Shown here: in pieces, positions 30,880 to 43,034 of the stretch
Layout: each line of letters starts with the position of its first letter
How positions within the stretch are numbered: the stretch's first letter is position 1
The notes under the pieces: generated by a model
Told to the model about the DNA's origin: nothing
The model's input: the letters and a program-made list of their open reading frames with translations, nothing else
Databases searched by the model: none
Assembly: GCA_028829895.1 (NCBI GenBank)
Contig: CM054181.1
Location: 33,652,259 to 33,716,258 of the forward strand
Length of the DNA: 64,000 nt
From: Sinotaia quadrata
Taxonomy: Eukaryota > Mollusca > Gastropoda > Architaenioglossa > Viviparidae
Direction: 5' to 3'
Translations under genes and position numbers: made by a program

Positions 30880-31150
30880 TCATGATTCAGTTTCTAACAT
30901 AATTAGTTGGTTACCTGACCACTCACGCACTTCATTCTCCTGACATAGTTAGTTGGTGTCCTGACCACTCACACACTTCGTTTTTCACTTTCTGATATAA
31001 TTAGTTGGTGGCCTGACCACTCACACACTTCGTTTTTCACTTTCTGATATAATTAGCTGGTAAGCTGACCACACACACTTCATTTTTCACTTTCTGATAT
31101 AATTAGTTGGTAAGCTGACTACTCACAAACTTCGTGTTTCACTTTCTGCC
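30880..31150. repeat. 52-bp tandem repeat, about 5 copies
   Basis: TTTCTGATATAATTAGTTGG then TGGCCTGACCACTCACACAC and TTCGTTTTTCAC. Outer copies are diverged and the centre is uniform. Confidence 0.94.
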
Positions 31151-31589
31151 ATAATGATCTAATGGCCTGAACTCTCACAAACAGTGTCACATTGGAAGCA
31201 GAAAACATTTTAGTACAGCAATAAGCATCGACTTGCTTCGTCGTAGCCAGCATCGCGTTAGCTGCAAACATTACCGTTAGCTAAAATTGCCTCAGCCAAC
31301 ATTTCCCCAATTAATGTTATAATGTGTGTCATGGAAACGATTATTGCTTTAAAATATAAAAAAGAAGACTTTAGTATTCGTTGCATTCAGTATTTGACAC
31401 AAGGAAATAGAATTCAGGCAAGCAGCCGATAAGCTGTTTCAGTTATCGAGGAAAAGACCACTCTGCTAAACTGAAAGGATATTTCGTCCAAAGATTCTTG
31501 CACATAACATTTTGAAAGAGAGACTACTCTACAAGACGCTGCTTCATAACCCCATCATAATGTACGTTAGCTAATTTTGTTATTGTACC
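31151..31589. other. Unannotated spacer
   Basis: CATTAGCT-type degenerate duplication near 31250-31310, otherwise nothing seen. Confidence 0.45.
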
Positions 31590-33100
31590 GCTAGAATCGT
31601 GTGTAAGTATACTATTGATATTAGAATCATGAGAAAAAATACTATTACGATTAGAATCTTGTGTAAGTGCACTATTATTATTAGAATTGTGTGTAAATAT
31701 ACTATTTACTATTAGAATAGTGTGTAAGTGTACTGTTAGAATCGTGTGTAAATATACCATTAGAATCGTGTGTAAGTGTACTGTTAGAATCGTGTGTAAA
31801 TATACCATTAGAATCGTGTGTAAGTGTACTGTTAGAATCGTGTGTAAGTGTAATGTTAGAATCGTGTGTAAGTGTAATGTTAGAATCGTGTGTATATGTA
31901 CTGCTAGAATCAAATGTAAGTGTACTGTTAGAATCGTGTGTAAGTGTACTGTTAGAATCGTGTGTAAATGTAATGTTAGAATCGTGTGTATATGTACTGC
32001 TAGAATCAAATGTAAGTGTACTGTTAGAATCGTGTGTAAGTGTACTGTTAGAATCGAGTTTAAGAATACTATTAGAATCAATTGTAAATGTACTATTAGA
32101 ATCATGTGTATTGTACCATTAGAAATGTGTAAATATACTATAAATATTAGAATAATATGTAAATATGCTATTAGAAATGTGTAAATGTACTATTAGAATC
32201 ATGAGTAATGTGCTATTAGAATCGCGTAAATATACTATACATATTAGAATCGTGTAAATATATATTACTATTATAAACATGTGTAAAAGTATTAGAATCA
32301 TGCGTAAGTATACTGGTATAATCGTGTTTAATTGTACTATTACAATCATATGTAAATATACTATTAGAATCACATGTAAATTACTGTTAGAATATGTCAA
32401 AATGTACTTTAGCATCATGTGTAAATGAACTGTAAGTAACATGCCTTCGTGTACTGTTAGAATCATGTTTAAATGTACTGTTAGAATCATGTTTAAATGT
32501 ACTGTTAGAATCATGTGTAAATGTATTGTTGGAATCATGTCTAAATATACCATTTGAATCATGTGTAAATGTAATGTTAGAAGCATGTGTAAATATATCA
32601 TTAGAATCATGTCTAAACGTACTGTTAGAAATATTTGCACATGTACTAATAATACACTGCCAGGATCATTGATTACAGTGCAGCTGTACTCTTATGATGA
32701 CGTCTGCATGAGGAGTTAGGAACAGGTTTAATATACACTTGAACTCGTGTGTAAATGTACTGCTCAATTTATTTACAGAATCGTGAGATGCTGTATTTTT
32801 GACACCAATTCCAATACCAGTGGTAGTTGTAGTACCATGAGTTAGTATATTGTTAGGATATAATATATATGTATTGTTATAATCCAGTGTCAAACATATT
32901 GTTAGGTTCCATTATAAATCGATGTTACGAGTCAATGTAAATGTATTATAATAATCCAGTGTGAAAGTATTGTTCTTATTCAATGTAAATGTATCATTAG
33001 AATCCAGAGTAAATGTACTCATATAATCCAGTGTAGATGTATTGATAGAATCCAGTGTAAATGTACTGATAGAATCTGGTGTAAATGTATTGTTTTATCT
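31590..33100. repeat. 24-bp minisatellite, about 60 copies over 1.5 kb
   Basis: Unit TCGTGTGTAAGTGTACTGTT plus AGAA. Copies at about 31730-32060 are the most uniform and contain a duplicated block (31905-31990 resembles 31990-32075). Copies right of 32300 are increasingly diverged. The 24-bp period keeps frames open on both strands (193, 173 and 165 codons) with Cys-Thr-Val-Arg-Ile or His-Leu-His-Thr-Ile-Leu repeats; I judge these non-coding. Confidence 0.97.
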
Positions 33101-33164
33101 CGCTACCTGTACCTTTAGAATTCGCGTTTACAGCATACAATATTGCAAGCGTTGGCGATAACAA

Positions 33165-33310
33165 AACATTAGTGTTTAACTGTACAAGCCGTTGTCCGAT
33201 AGCAAAAGATAATATTTAACTGTACAAGCCGTTGTCCGATAGCAAAAGATAATATTTAACTGTACAAGCCGTTGTCTCGTAGCAAAAACGTATTGTTTAA
33301 CTGTACAAGC
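33165..33310. repeat. 40-bp minisatellite, about 3.6 copies
   Basis: CTGTACAAGCCGTTGTCCGA then TAGCAAAAGATAATATTTAA. Confidence 0.94.
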
Positions 33311-33424
33311 ACTGTCAGATTGTGTAATATCAGTGTGTTAGTATAGAAGTGATATCAGTCACAAAATGACCCATGCATTTTGATATATAACACCTGCAGA
33401 CTATACAGCATCTGTGTTCTATGT

Positions 33425-33600
33425 ACATTGGCAAGTGTACATTGAACGAGTATACATTCAAAAGTGTGTATTGAACGAGTGTACATTGACAAGTGTACAT
33501 TGAACGAATGAACATTGACAAGTGTACATTGAACGAATGAACATTGACAAGTGTATATTGAACGAGTGTACATTGACAAGTGTACATTGAAAAAAAACTA
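33425..33600. repeat. About 29-bp minisatellite (two 14-15 bp halves), about 6 copies
   Basis: GTGTACATTGAACGAATGAA plus CATTGACAA. The halves GTGTACATTGA.. are related, so the basic period is about 14.5 bp. Confidence 0.92.
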
Positions 33601-33819
33601 AACAAGTGTACACTTAGAAAATGCACTTGGCTCAGTAGAGCAAAATATTATCAATGACGGGTAATGCCATTCGGCATCCTCACAGCTCCAGCTGTTTTCA
33701 GAAGTTATGGATGATTAATGAATTACAATAATCTTTACCATTAACTAGATGGCATTAGCGTCATAGTGTAATTTTAAGACCAGTGTAACATATACGATGT
33801 AAACTATATGTTTGTAATC

Positions 33820-34330
33820 AATTTAAATAATAAAACATATCTTAAACTATACTTTAAAAATATGTGTCTATCGAATACCTTACATCTTAAACTGTCTTTT
33901 TTTTAAAAAAAGGTCTAATGCCTCACATCTTAAACGGTGTCGTTTTAAATATGTCTAATATCTCACATCTTAAACTATTAAAAACATATGTCTGACCAAT
34001 ACTCAAATATTAAACTGTATCGTTGTAAACCCAGTTTCATGAATACCACACATCTTTAACTATATCGACTAGGAAAATGTCTAACTAATACCACACCTTA
34101 ATCTGTACTGATCGGTCATAGTAATATCGCATACTTTAATCTGTAGTGATCGGTCATAATAATATCGCACACCTTAATCTGTACTGATCGGTCATAATAA
34201 TATCGCACACCTTAATCTGTACTGATTGGTCATAATAATATCGCACACCTTAATCTGTACTGATCGGTCATAATAATATCGCACACCTTATGAAAACTCG
34301 GGCTAAATAATGTCACACACCTTAAACTGT
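33820..34330. repeat. Degenerate left part and uniform 38-bp right part, about 12 copies
   Basis: 34090-34300 holds five near-identical 38-bp units CACACCTTAATCTGTACTGA plus TCGGTCATAATAATATCG. Left of it, 33820-34090, are diverged relatives with CACATCTTAAACTGT and AATATGTCTAAT blocks and longer, uneven spacing. Confidence 0.92.
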
Positions 34331-34340
34331 ACTGATTTAA

Positions 34341-34408
34341 AATATTTATAAATAATGATATTTATATATTATATATGATATAATATTATATAAATAATTA
34401 TAAATATT
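34341..34408. repeat. AT-only imperfect palindrome
   Basis: AATATTTATAA (34341-34351) is the exact reverse complement of TTATAAATATT (34398-34408). The DNA between is also AT-only and partly self-complementary. Confidence 0.7.
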
Positions 34409-34673
34409 AGGTACAAATATTTCATAACAAAAGTGCCAAAAACGTTGATAATGCTGCATTCAGAATATTGTTTACTAAGTGTTGATTCTATTTTTAAAAG
34501 TATAATGTAGACCTCTTTCACACCTAAGCGATACCGACTGACATCATAAAAGCCTCGAATTAGCCAGGTAATTAGACTGTCGACTTGTAGGAAATTAGAC
34601 TGTCTGCTTGCCGATGTCTAACAAACAAGTATACTAAGCTATGTGACTTACAGAGACTTTGTATGTATTGCTC
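34409..34673. other. Unannotated spacer
   Basis: No gene or repeat seen. Confidence 0.45.
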
Positions 34674-34859
34674 ATGCCACTTGGAAGATGTACGGACTTG
34701 TGTATCCATGGTAACAAAGCCAAAAGATCAGCAGGAAAGGCAATTCAGACATTAATCGCAGACAATTCGAACCAGTATTTAAGGCTATTTTCTGGATTGC
34801 TGATTGAGCAAGAACCTTTGACATTTACCCGATGCTCACATATATGTCTTTTACTGTAA
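34674..34859 (+). CDS. Small open frame, 61 codons (doubtful)
   Basis: First ATG at 34674, stop TAA at 34857-34859. The frame is open five codons further upstream without an ATG. Composition is balanced: an N-terminal Cys/Gly/Lys/Arg-rich part, a central Gln-Thr-Leu-Ile-Ala-Asp-Asn-Ser segment, and a Leu/Cys-rich end. The DNA is non-repetitive. There is no Kozak purine at -3 (CTCATGC), no domain and no splice site of note, so chance is quite possible. Confidence 0.17.
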   Translation: MPLGRCTDLCIHGNKAKRSAGKAIQTLIADNSNQYLRLFSGLLIEQEPLTFTRCSHICLLL

Positions 34860-35085
34860 GAGTGTCAACTTTGTGCAACTGTTCACACATTTTTCTCTCG
34901 CCTGTATCCTAGCGACCGTCTCCCTCCTGCTTTCTCTACCGTAATAATCCCGAGTTCTCATTTTTGGCTACGTATAAACTGTTTTCCAAGATGTAGTGGC
35001 TTGGACTGCTGTCATCATAACGTCTACTCTGAACAATCAAATCGATTTATGCACACGAGATTTCGAACGAAAGTTTCTGTTGTTG
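34860..35085. other. Unannotated spacer
   Basis: Pyrimidine-rich at 34885-34945. No gene seen. Confidence 0.45.
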
Positions 35086-35192
35086 CATGAAACAAGTCAA
35101 GGGAAAATACAAGTTGTTGTGGTCATTTTAATGTTGTTGCGGACTGTATGAAACAAATCAAGGGAAATACAAGTTGTTGTGGTCATTTTAAT
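35086..35192. repeat. About 61-bp direct duplication
   Basis: TGTATGAAACAAATCAAGGG-like then AAATACAAGTTGTTGTGGTC and ATTTTAATG occur twice. Confidence 0.93.
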
Positions 35193-35224
35193 GTCTACTT
35201 GATTTAGCAAAGAAAAGAAATTGT

Positions 35225-36850
35225 GGAGGAGTAAATTTGCCTATACCTATTTCTAAACATAATAATTATATCTTTGTTTCCAATGTTAACGTGACCTGAC
35301 CTTAGGTACTACCTATAATGATATTTTTTGGAGTGATCAACTCAGGTGGAGAATGTGCTGAACATTTGCTGACGTAATCTAAACCTGTTTTAGGCGGATG
35401 AGTATTTTTTTAGCAAATGGTTAAGATTTACAAGAACGAGACCAGCCAATGGGCTTTTGAGATCAAAGTTTACCTGTTGAAAAGAGTTTGTTTTCTAATC
35501 ACTTTGAATTTGGAGTGGCAGAATCCGGTCATGAAAGGTGGCCGTTAGCTTAATGGTGAGTTAACTGATTGATCGAGAGAGAATGGACTTAAAATATTTC
35601 ATGCATTTTGCTATTGATATGATATACGTGTGCTTTAGTAGGAGATGTATTGAGTAGACTATTATTTCTACAAATTGTGAACTACGATACTTAATGTAGT
35701 ATGCTAAACACTTGCCATTGTTTCTAGTGAACCTGTTCATGAACTATTAAGTTGTATTTATTATGCTGTTTGCGTGTATCGGGCTAATAAATACTGTTGT
35801 ATGAAACTATATGAGACTTGAATGTAAGAAAGAATGGAGTTAGAGATGAATAAACTGGAAACTTAGCGTTTGTTCCCTGATTTTATTTTACAAGGAAGAA
35901 GCAGCTTGCTTGTTGTCAACTGAATATCTTGGTTTCCTTATTTATAAACAGCTATGACCGTGGTAGACACGATAAGTATGTAGCCACAGTATCTAAGTGT
36001 AAGGATACACTGCATTATGTTGATGTATTGTGGCAAAGTATGCTCGACCACATCATAAAATTTATGGTACAATGAAATTGCTACACTGTTGTTCTGCTTG
36101 AAGGGAAATATTCTGCAAATGAGTGCCCTGGTTAGCCTGGAGAGAATAGCAGCTTGTCAGTGTTCTACAACTTGCAAGAGAAACACGTGGAACTGACAAT
36201 AGTAATGTGAACAATAAACGTGTGACTTTGTTGCGAAAGTGCACTAAAGACTATCACGCCATCACTTAGACAAGGTTATGTACAATCTATTATCACTTAT
36301 CTCTAATAACACCATTTCTATTCTCTGTTAAGAACTATCCTGTGATTTATATTGACACTAATCAGTTGAATTATGTGTTATGATATAAGACTGTATATGC
36401 ATTGAAATTATTCAGACATGGTTCGAGGAAGTATTAGTCAAGGGGTCTTTTAATTGCATTTGTTATATGTATATTTGATTGTTGATTTAATAAATTTATT
36501 GTTAAATGTATTGACCTTCTTACACATATTGATAATCATATGTTGGAAAGATAATGGGTGGATGGGGCCTAACTAAATATATTACGATGATTTATCTTCT
36601 CCTTTAGTAAGATTTCCACCTATGGAGACAGTGTTGTTTGTCTTTAATATTGTGTGACAGTGTTGTTTGTCTTTAATGTTGTGGAAGAGAAAACGTTTAC
36701 AGATTCTGCATATATGCCAAGTGAGAGACAAATGGTGTCTTCTGGAGAATTATTATTAACATAAATTAAGATTCTCATCACTTATAATTAGCTATGGATG
36801 AATGAATAATTATAATAAGCATAACCATAACTAGGGTTAAGAGTTGCTTT
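35225..36850 (+). repeat. Dispersed repeat family, longest copy (A, about 1.6 kb)
   Basis: It joins all segments of the family in one order. 35225-35520 matches 51082-51385 and, at its start, 54030-54120. 35590-36420 matches 28132-28985. 36430-36850 matches 28985-29130 and 55945-56340. There is a local 29-bp duplication at 36629-36690 (GACAGTGTTGTTTGTCTTTA). It is AT-rich, with no coding frame kept between copies, no terminal inverted repeat and no poly-A end that I can see. It is probably a non-autonomous transposable element or a fragment of one. Confidence 0.88.
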
Positions 36851-37137
36851 AGAAATAAAATGCCAGCAAAGTTCAGTGCAATACAGTATGATGATATATG
36901 AAATAAATAAAAGTGTTTAAGACATTCAGGGAATAAATATTATTTAATTAGTGAGTAGACTTTTGCAGAGTGCATTATTATTGAACCTTCAGCAGTAGCT
37001 TCATGATTGTATCTTTATTTAAGCAATGTTCGCGATAATAAAATACAAATTGATTAAACCTTGAAACGATACACACATGAAGATTTACTTCAGCATCAAT
37101 TGCAGCACCCAATAATTTATAATTATTGCATTTAAAC

Positions 37138-37972
37138 GTGCACTACAATATCAAATTTAATTATGATAGTTATACATGCACTACAATATCAAATTTCATG
37201 ATGACAGTTTTACATGCACTACAATATCAAATTTCATGATGACAGTTTTACATGCACTACAATATCAAATTTCATGATGACAGTTTTACATGCACTACAA
37301 TATCAAATTTCATGATGACAGTTTTACATGCACTACAATATCAAATTTCATGATGACAGTTTTACATGCACTACAATATCAAATTTCATGATGACAGTTT
37401 TACATGCACTACAATATCAAATTTCATGATGACAGTTTTACATGCACTACAATATCAAATTTCATGATGACAGTTTTACATGCACTACAATATCAAATTT
37501 CATGATGACAGTTTTACATGCACTACAATATCAAATTTCATGATGACAGTTTTACATGCACTACAATATCGAATTTAATGACGACAGTTTTACATGCACT
37601 ACAATATCGAATTTAATGACGACAGTTTTACATGCACTACAATATCGAATTTAATGATGACAGTTTTACATGCACTACAATATCGAATTTAATGACGACA
37701 GTTTTACATGCACTACAATATCGAATTTAATGACGATAGTTTTACATGCACTACAATATCGAATTTAATGATGACAGTTTTACATGCACTACAATATCGA
37801 ATTTAATGACGACAGTTTTACATGCACTACAATATCAAATTTAATGACGATAGTTTTACATGCACTACAATATCGAATTTAATGATGACAGTTTTACATG
37901 CACTACAATATCGAATTTAATGACGACAGTTTTACATGCACTACAATATCGAATTTAATGACGATAGTTAAA
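37138..37972. repeat. 38-bp minisatellite, 22 copies in two subfamily blocks
   Basis: Unit TGCACTACAATATCAAATTT then CATGATGACAGTTTTACA. Copies to about 37560 carry CAAATTTCATGATGAC and are almost identical. From there to the right end copies carry CGAATTTAATGACGAC/GACGAT. The switch is abrupt. Confidence 0.98.
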
Positions 37973-38049
37973 CATGAACGAATGAATGTGCGATGTCAGC
38001 TTCATATTATTTACCAAACATAGATATAGAAGGCAGATTACCTCTGTTT

Positions 38050-38645
38050 TTTAATGACACTTATATATGACCTCTAATGCGTTTAATGACACTTACACAC
38101 GACCTCTAACATGTTGAATGACACGTACACATGATCTCTAACATGTTGAATGACACGTACACATGATCTCTAACATGTTGAATGACACGCACGAGGCCTA
38201 CTGCGTTTAATGACATGTACACATGATCTCGCACAATGTAGCGATTCATTTATTAAAATTCACCTTCTGTGACGTGTTTAATGACATTTACACATTGCCT
38301 CTAACGTTCTTAATGACGCTTATACATTACCTCTAAGGCGTTTAATGACATTTACATATGACCTCTAACGTATTTAAGGACACTTACACATGACCTCTAA
38401 CGCGTTAAATGACACAGATGATATATAAGGTGTTTAACGACACTTACAGATGACCTTTAACGTGTTTAATGACATCTACTCCTAACCATTAATGTGTTTA
38501 ACGACACTTACACGTGACCTTTAACGTGTTTAATGACATCTACTCCTAACCATTAATGTGTTTAACGACACTTACACTTGACAACTAACGCGTTTAATGA
38601 CACACATGACTTCTAACATATTTAATGACACTTTCACGTGACCCC
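38050..38645. repeat. About 32-bp tandem repeat, about 17 copies, interrupted
   Basis: TTTAATGACACTTACACATG then ACCTCTAACGTG. It is interrupted near 38230-38270 by unrelated DNA. A roughly 60-bp pair (about 38460-38575) is a higher-order duplication. Confidence 0.93.
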
Positions 38646-38962
38646 TCTTACACAATTTGGTGATTGTAAGAGTGTTGTGGCAAGTGTGAGCGAGGACACT
38701 TTACGCTTGTCTTGTTTTCCCGTCCCTCTTTGGTTTTGTCTTTCCCTAAAAAACATTTGCTGCATTTCATCATTTTCTCACGTACAGTATGTATCTGTTG
38801 TTGCGCCTGGTTTATATCAAGTAGAGCCGGGCTGAGCTGTTAATGCTTTTATAATTCAATTGTAGAAGAGGCGCGCCAGTGGTCATTGAGACAAAGTGAA
38901 TATTTCTTTGTAAATTTAGAAGACTAGAATCGTATCCGCCACCAATCCCCCGGCCTGTCTGT
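38646..38962. other. Non-repetitive stretch with opposed short frames
   Basis: A plus frame (38638-38835) and a minus frame (38812-39006) are each about 65 codons with mixed composition and no motif. No call. Confidence 0.4.
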
Positions 38963-39065
38963 TTACATCTTTTGCATGCATTCTGTTGGAACAAATCTGT
39001 CAACAATCTCCGTCGACTTCTGTGGCTCGTCTTGTCTTACAACACATTTCCTCGGGCGTCCATGT
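38963..39065 (-). CDS. Short charged minus-strand open frame, possible terminal exon (doubtful)
   Basis: Open on the minus strand from about 39065 to a TAA at 38965-38963, about 34 codons, with no initiating ATG near its start. The residues are strongly mixed and charged (Gly-Arg-Pro-Arg-Lys, then Arg-Gln-Asp-Glu-Pro-Gln-Lys), unlike composition-driven frames in this window. It would need an upstream acceptor, and the only AG nearby (AAATAG) has a poor pyrimidine tract. Too short to trust. Confidence 0.12.
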
Positions 39066-39199
39066 ATATCATCTATTTATCAGCACCGCTTGATTTTATG
39101 AATGTTTTCATATCCTTTCTATCAATATGGCTTGAATATCGCCATTTTTGAAAAAGAAATTTTAATTTTGACTTTTAGACACATGTGATGATTTCACCG

Positions 39200-39760
39200 C
39201 GATTTTGTTTTAATCAACATCTCTCATTTATTATCTCTCTCATTCTCTTTCTCTCTTGTATTCTTTATCTCTTGTATTCTTTCTCTCTCATTCTCCCTCC
39301 CTGGAAATCTTTCCCTCGCTCTCTCTCTCTCATTCTCTCTCTCCTTTGTCATCTTTTTATCTCTCTCATTCTCTATCTCTGGTCATCTTTGTCTGTCCTT
39401 CACTCTTTGGCCATCTTTCTCTATCTCATTTTCTCTTTGGTCATCTTTCTCTCTCATTCTCTCTCTCGTGTCATCTTTTCTCTCAATCTCTCTGTGGTCT
39501 TCTTTCTATCTCATTCTCATTGGTAATCTTTCTCTCATTCTGTCTGGTCATCTTTCTCTCTATTTCTCTCTCTCTCATGTCATCTTTCTCTCTATGTCAT
39601 CTCTCTCTCAATTTATCTCTGGTCATCTTTCTCTCTCATTCTCTCCCTTTATTGTCATCTTCTCTCTCTCTCTCTCTCTCTCTCTCATTCTCTCTCTGAT
39701 AATCTTTCTCTCTCTCTCTCTCTGGTCTGTCTAATTCTATCTCATATTTTTCTCTCTCGC
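39200..39760. repeat. Polypyrimidine (CT)-rich tract, about 560 bp
   Basis: TCTCTCATTCTCTCTCTNGTCATCTTT-like degenerate units on the plus strand, almost purine-free in blocks, ending in a purer (TC)n at 39661-39686. It can form triplex (H-DNA). Ser/Leu/Phe frames are artefacts. Confidence 0.94.
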
Positions 39761-40381
39761 GCCCCCGTTTTCTTCTTTTTTCCGCCATCCATTCGTGTCT
39801 CTCTCCAGAAAACCCCATTTTATCCCTTTCCCCCTTTCTATCGTTTCGCCTTTTCTTTCTGCCACTCTATCTCTCTTACACTATTCCTTTAAAATTTAAA
39901 TTGGATATCTGGTTCAATGCTTGAAATGATATTTACATTACCTGGTGTTGGCGGGATGTTGCATAATTGGTCATTTATTATAGTGGGGTACTGAATAGTA
40001 TTTTAGGGACTTTTAGATATGCTAAAATGAAATGAAGTGAAAATACATAGTGATCTCTTATGCAATGTGAATACATCATGGACTATTAATTTACTGACAA
40101 AATAATGAGGAGTGCATAACTGTCATAACATTAACATATTGTTGCATGGAAATGAGAAGGTGAGATAGAAATGGCCCTTCTATTCCCTTTCCAACCTAGG
40201 TATCTTATTCTTACAATTAGCATGGTTTCTTTGTTGAGATAGCAAAGTGTTGAGATAGCCAAGTGTTTTCAAGATCATTACAGCAAGCTTCCTTGGTCAG
40301 AATTTCAGTCTTGAGTGTGATGTTCGTTCATACCTTATACAATAATGACATTTGGTTTATAGTATGCACTTTACTATCATA
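39761..40381. other. Unannotated spacer
   Basis: Pyrimidine-rich at the left, then mixed. GTTGAGATAGCAAAGTG is duplicated at about 40232-40264. No gene. Confidence 0.5.
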
Positions 40382-40575
40382 ACAAAGTTTGTAGTTAATC
40401 TACAACTGTTCAGGTCCATCTCGACATGTGTAGTGATTGAGTACAGCAAAGTTTGTAGTTAATCTACAACTGTCCAGGTCCATCTCGACATGTGTAGTGA
40501 TTGAGTACAGCAAAGTTTGTAGTTAATCTACAACTGTCCAGGTCCATCTCGACATGTGTAGTGATCGAGGCTGCA
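40382..40575. repeat. 64-bp minisatellite, 3 copies
   Basis: AACAAAGTTTGTAGTTAATC then TACAACTGTCCAGGTCCATC and the rest. Each unit holds an inverted motif TTGTAG-TTAAT-CTACAA. Confidence 0.96.
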
Positions 40576-40974
40576 GTGTTATAATGTTGTTGGCAAACGC
40601 TACTCTAGACCTCAAGAACTTGACCCATTAAAGCCCATAATTATATGGCTGATATACGTTTGTGAAAATTCCTTGTTACCTCCCGTAGTACACACAAATC
40701 AATATGTATTTTGTCATGTAATTCTTGCTGTGACGCTTTTGATTTGTAAAGGGGGGCAAGTTTAGTGTCACTGGGATGATACCTTTGGAATAAAAGTAAA
40801 TATTCACAAAATACTTTGTAAGCGTATTTATTTGTTAAGTCATCGTTTGTAGAACAACAGTTATAGTATAAGAAAATGAAAGTTTGTTAAAATTCTTGAC
40901 AATTTAGACTATGGAAGGTTTTCTCAACTTGTAAGAATTAACTGGAAAGATTATTTGCCAAAATTGAAGCTCAG
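40576..40974. other. Unannotated spacer
   Basis: No repeats or gene. Confidence 0.5.
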
Positions 40975-41285
40975 GGCGTTCGAAATGACTTAAAGAGTTT
41001 TGGGTGTTTGAAATGACATGAAGAGTGTGGTGTGTTTGAAATGACATGAAGAGTGTGGTGTGTTTGAAATGACATGAAGAGTTTTGGGTGTTTGAAATGA
41101 CATGAAGAGCTTTGGGTGTTTGAAATGACATGAAGAGTGTGGTGTGTTTGAAATGACATGAAGAGTGTGGTGTGTTTGAAATGACATGAAGAGTGTGGTG
41201 TGTTTGAAATGACATGAAGAGTGTGGTGTGTTTGAAATGACATGAAGAGTGTGGTGTGTTTGAAATGACATGAAGAGTATAGGGT
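40975..41285. repeat. 28-bp minisatellite, about 11 copies
   Basis: GAAATGACATGAAGAGTGTG plus GTGTGTTT, with a TTTTGGGTGTTT variant in some copies. Nearly identical units. Confidence 0.97.
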
Positions 41286-41324
41286 ATGTGATATTACTTG
41301 ATACAAGGGCAAACGTGCCACATT

Positions 41325-41425
41325 TTAGAACCAAACGCGAGCGACGTAAATACCAATGCACAGCGCCACCTCTTGGGTCCTAACGCGAGCGATGTAAATA
41401 CAGGGGCATATCGCACCTATTGGAA
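41325..41425. repeat. About 55-bp direct duplication, GC-richer
   Basis: AACGCGAGCGAYGTAAATAC then NNGCACAGCGCCACCT-like DNA occurs twice. Confidence 0.85.
41363..41376 (-). promoter_or_regulatory. CTCF-like core (weak candidate)
   Basis: The minus strand reads CCAAGAGGTGGCGC, sharing the AGGTGGCGC end with the cores at 45-58 and 46318-46331 but missing two of the five 5' positions. Confidence 0.18.
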
Positions 41426-41487
41426 CCCAGCGAGCAGTAACAATTGTTTCCTGTGTGCGGCTATAAGCGACAACAGCCGCGACATCT

Positions 41488-41572
41488 AACGCTTCCAGGG
41501 ACCTTTATGGATTAATGATGTTTCCAGGGACCTTTGGAGTTAATGATGTTTCCAAGGACCTTTAATGTTTCC
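41488..41572. repeat. 29-bp direct repeat, about 3 copies
   Basis: TTTCCAGGGACCTTTGGAGT plus TAATGATG. Confidence 0.92.
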
Positions 41573-42579
41573 ATCGTAGACTTATTTCAAACTGCTTCGG
41601 TCAGTGAAAGGAGAGCAACGGCTTCGACCTCTTCTTATGCTTGTAGATTGAGAATATTTTTTTTAAAATTATTATTACTGAGCATTAGTATACGCCTAAA
41701 GATGCTGAAGTATACATATGATAAGAAAAAGAAGCCTCACTTTTCATAGTTACACAGGTGTCCCTTATCTCTCCAGATTTATAATTAATGACTGTCCTCA
41801 CGAAATACGTCACTTTGCTGTGCGAGTCAGTGTTAGTACACTCGCTTGCATTCCATTGTCGTTTCAAAGGGAGATTATTAATTTCTAGGAAAGGCCGAGA
41901 GTTGCGGGTTATGCAAAATTTGCTTTGAACTTTAGTAAGTAGAATTTAGATTTTACTTGGATTAAATGATTACATAACAATAAAGCGAGCAAGATAAAAT
42001 AAAGATTAATAATCTTGAAAAGGAAACGAAACACACACGGGCTGTACAGTCAATAGAAATATTAACAGCATGGAAACATCATAACACTCAGAAATTAAAT
42101 CAAACAAGGAGATTAAATACAGTAGAAAGAAAGAAGAGAGAGATGACATTAATAGATAAAATACAGGAGAAAGAAAGAAGGAAGAAATGAAAGGAAGAGT
42201 TTTAATAACAGAAGATTCAATAAGCAGTAAGACAGTCTGTAGAAATGAATAAAGCAAAATGAATGAAAATATTTTTTAATAAAAAAAAAAAAAAAAGCAA
42301 AATGCGTTAAACATCAACAGTACGTAATCCTATTTCCTGCAAAGTAGTCTGGGAAATATTATTTGTGCTAAATGAAAAAGTTTGATCTTAGAAACACTAA
42401 TGTCAAACTGTCGCAAGCAATAGCGAGTTTGCAATAATGGACGAAGCAATAGTAACAAGACCGAGATTAAAATCGATAATTTGTATCTAGTGTTTTGTCT
42501 TTGATTGCTTGATTGATACTACTAACCTAATACTGTCAAAGCAATATATCACACATGAGTGAGTGCATGAATAGCATAG
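41573..42579. other. Unannotated, AT-rich
   Basis: Purine-rich AGAAAGAAGG-type DNA at 42120-42190, then poly-A (42281-42296). Short frames show no motif. No gene called. Confidence 0.5.
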
Positions 42580-42865
42580 ATTTTATCATTGCTAACTCTC
42601 CCAATATAACTTGAGACATGAATTCACGAATAATATGTTCGCATTGCTAACTCTCCCAATCCAACTTGAGATATACGACTGATATGTTCACATTGCTAAC
42701 TTTCTCAGTCCTACTTGAGATATACGACTGATATGTTCACATTGCTAACTTTCTCAGTCCTACTTGAGATATACGACTGATATGTTCACATTGCTAAATT
42801 TCTCACTTCCACTAGAGATATACGACTGATATGTTCACATTGCTAACTCTCTCAGTTCCATTAGC
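42580..42865. repeat. 49-bp minisatellite, about 5.5 copies
   Basis: CATTGCTAACTTTCTCAGTC then CTACTTGAGATATACGACTG and ATATGTTCA. Confidence 0.95.
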
Positions 42866-43034
42866 GACCCGATTGTACGCTTGATTGCGACTTGATTTGT
42901 ATTGATTTGTTGAATTGTATTTTTCTAGATAAAGACTGTAATATAGAAAATAGAAATTATTCGAACATGGAAATAATTGATGTCAATGAATAATAATAAT
43001 CAGAATCAATAACTAAGTGGCGTTGGCTAATCAG

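Noticed and set aside
36825..36850. Telomere-like CTAGGGTTAAG
   Set aside because: A single imperfect occurrence without tandem copies.
41298..41489. 63-codon plus ORF with repeated Pro-Asn-Ala-Ser-Asp-Val
   Set aside because: The repeat is the 55-bp DNA duplication read in frame; there is no further support.
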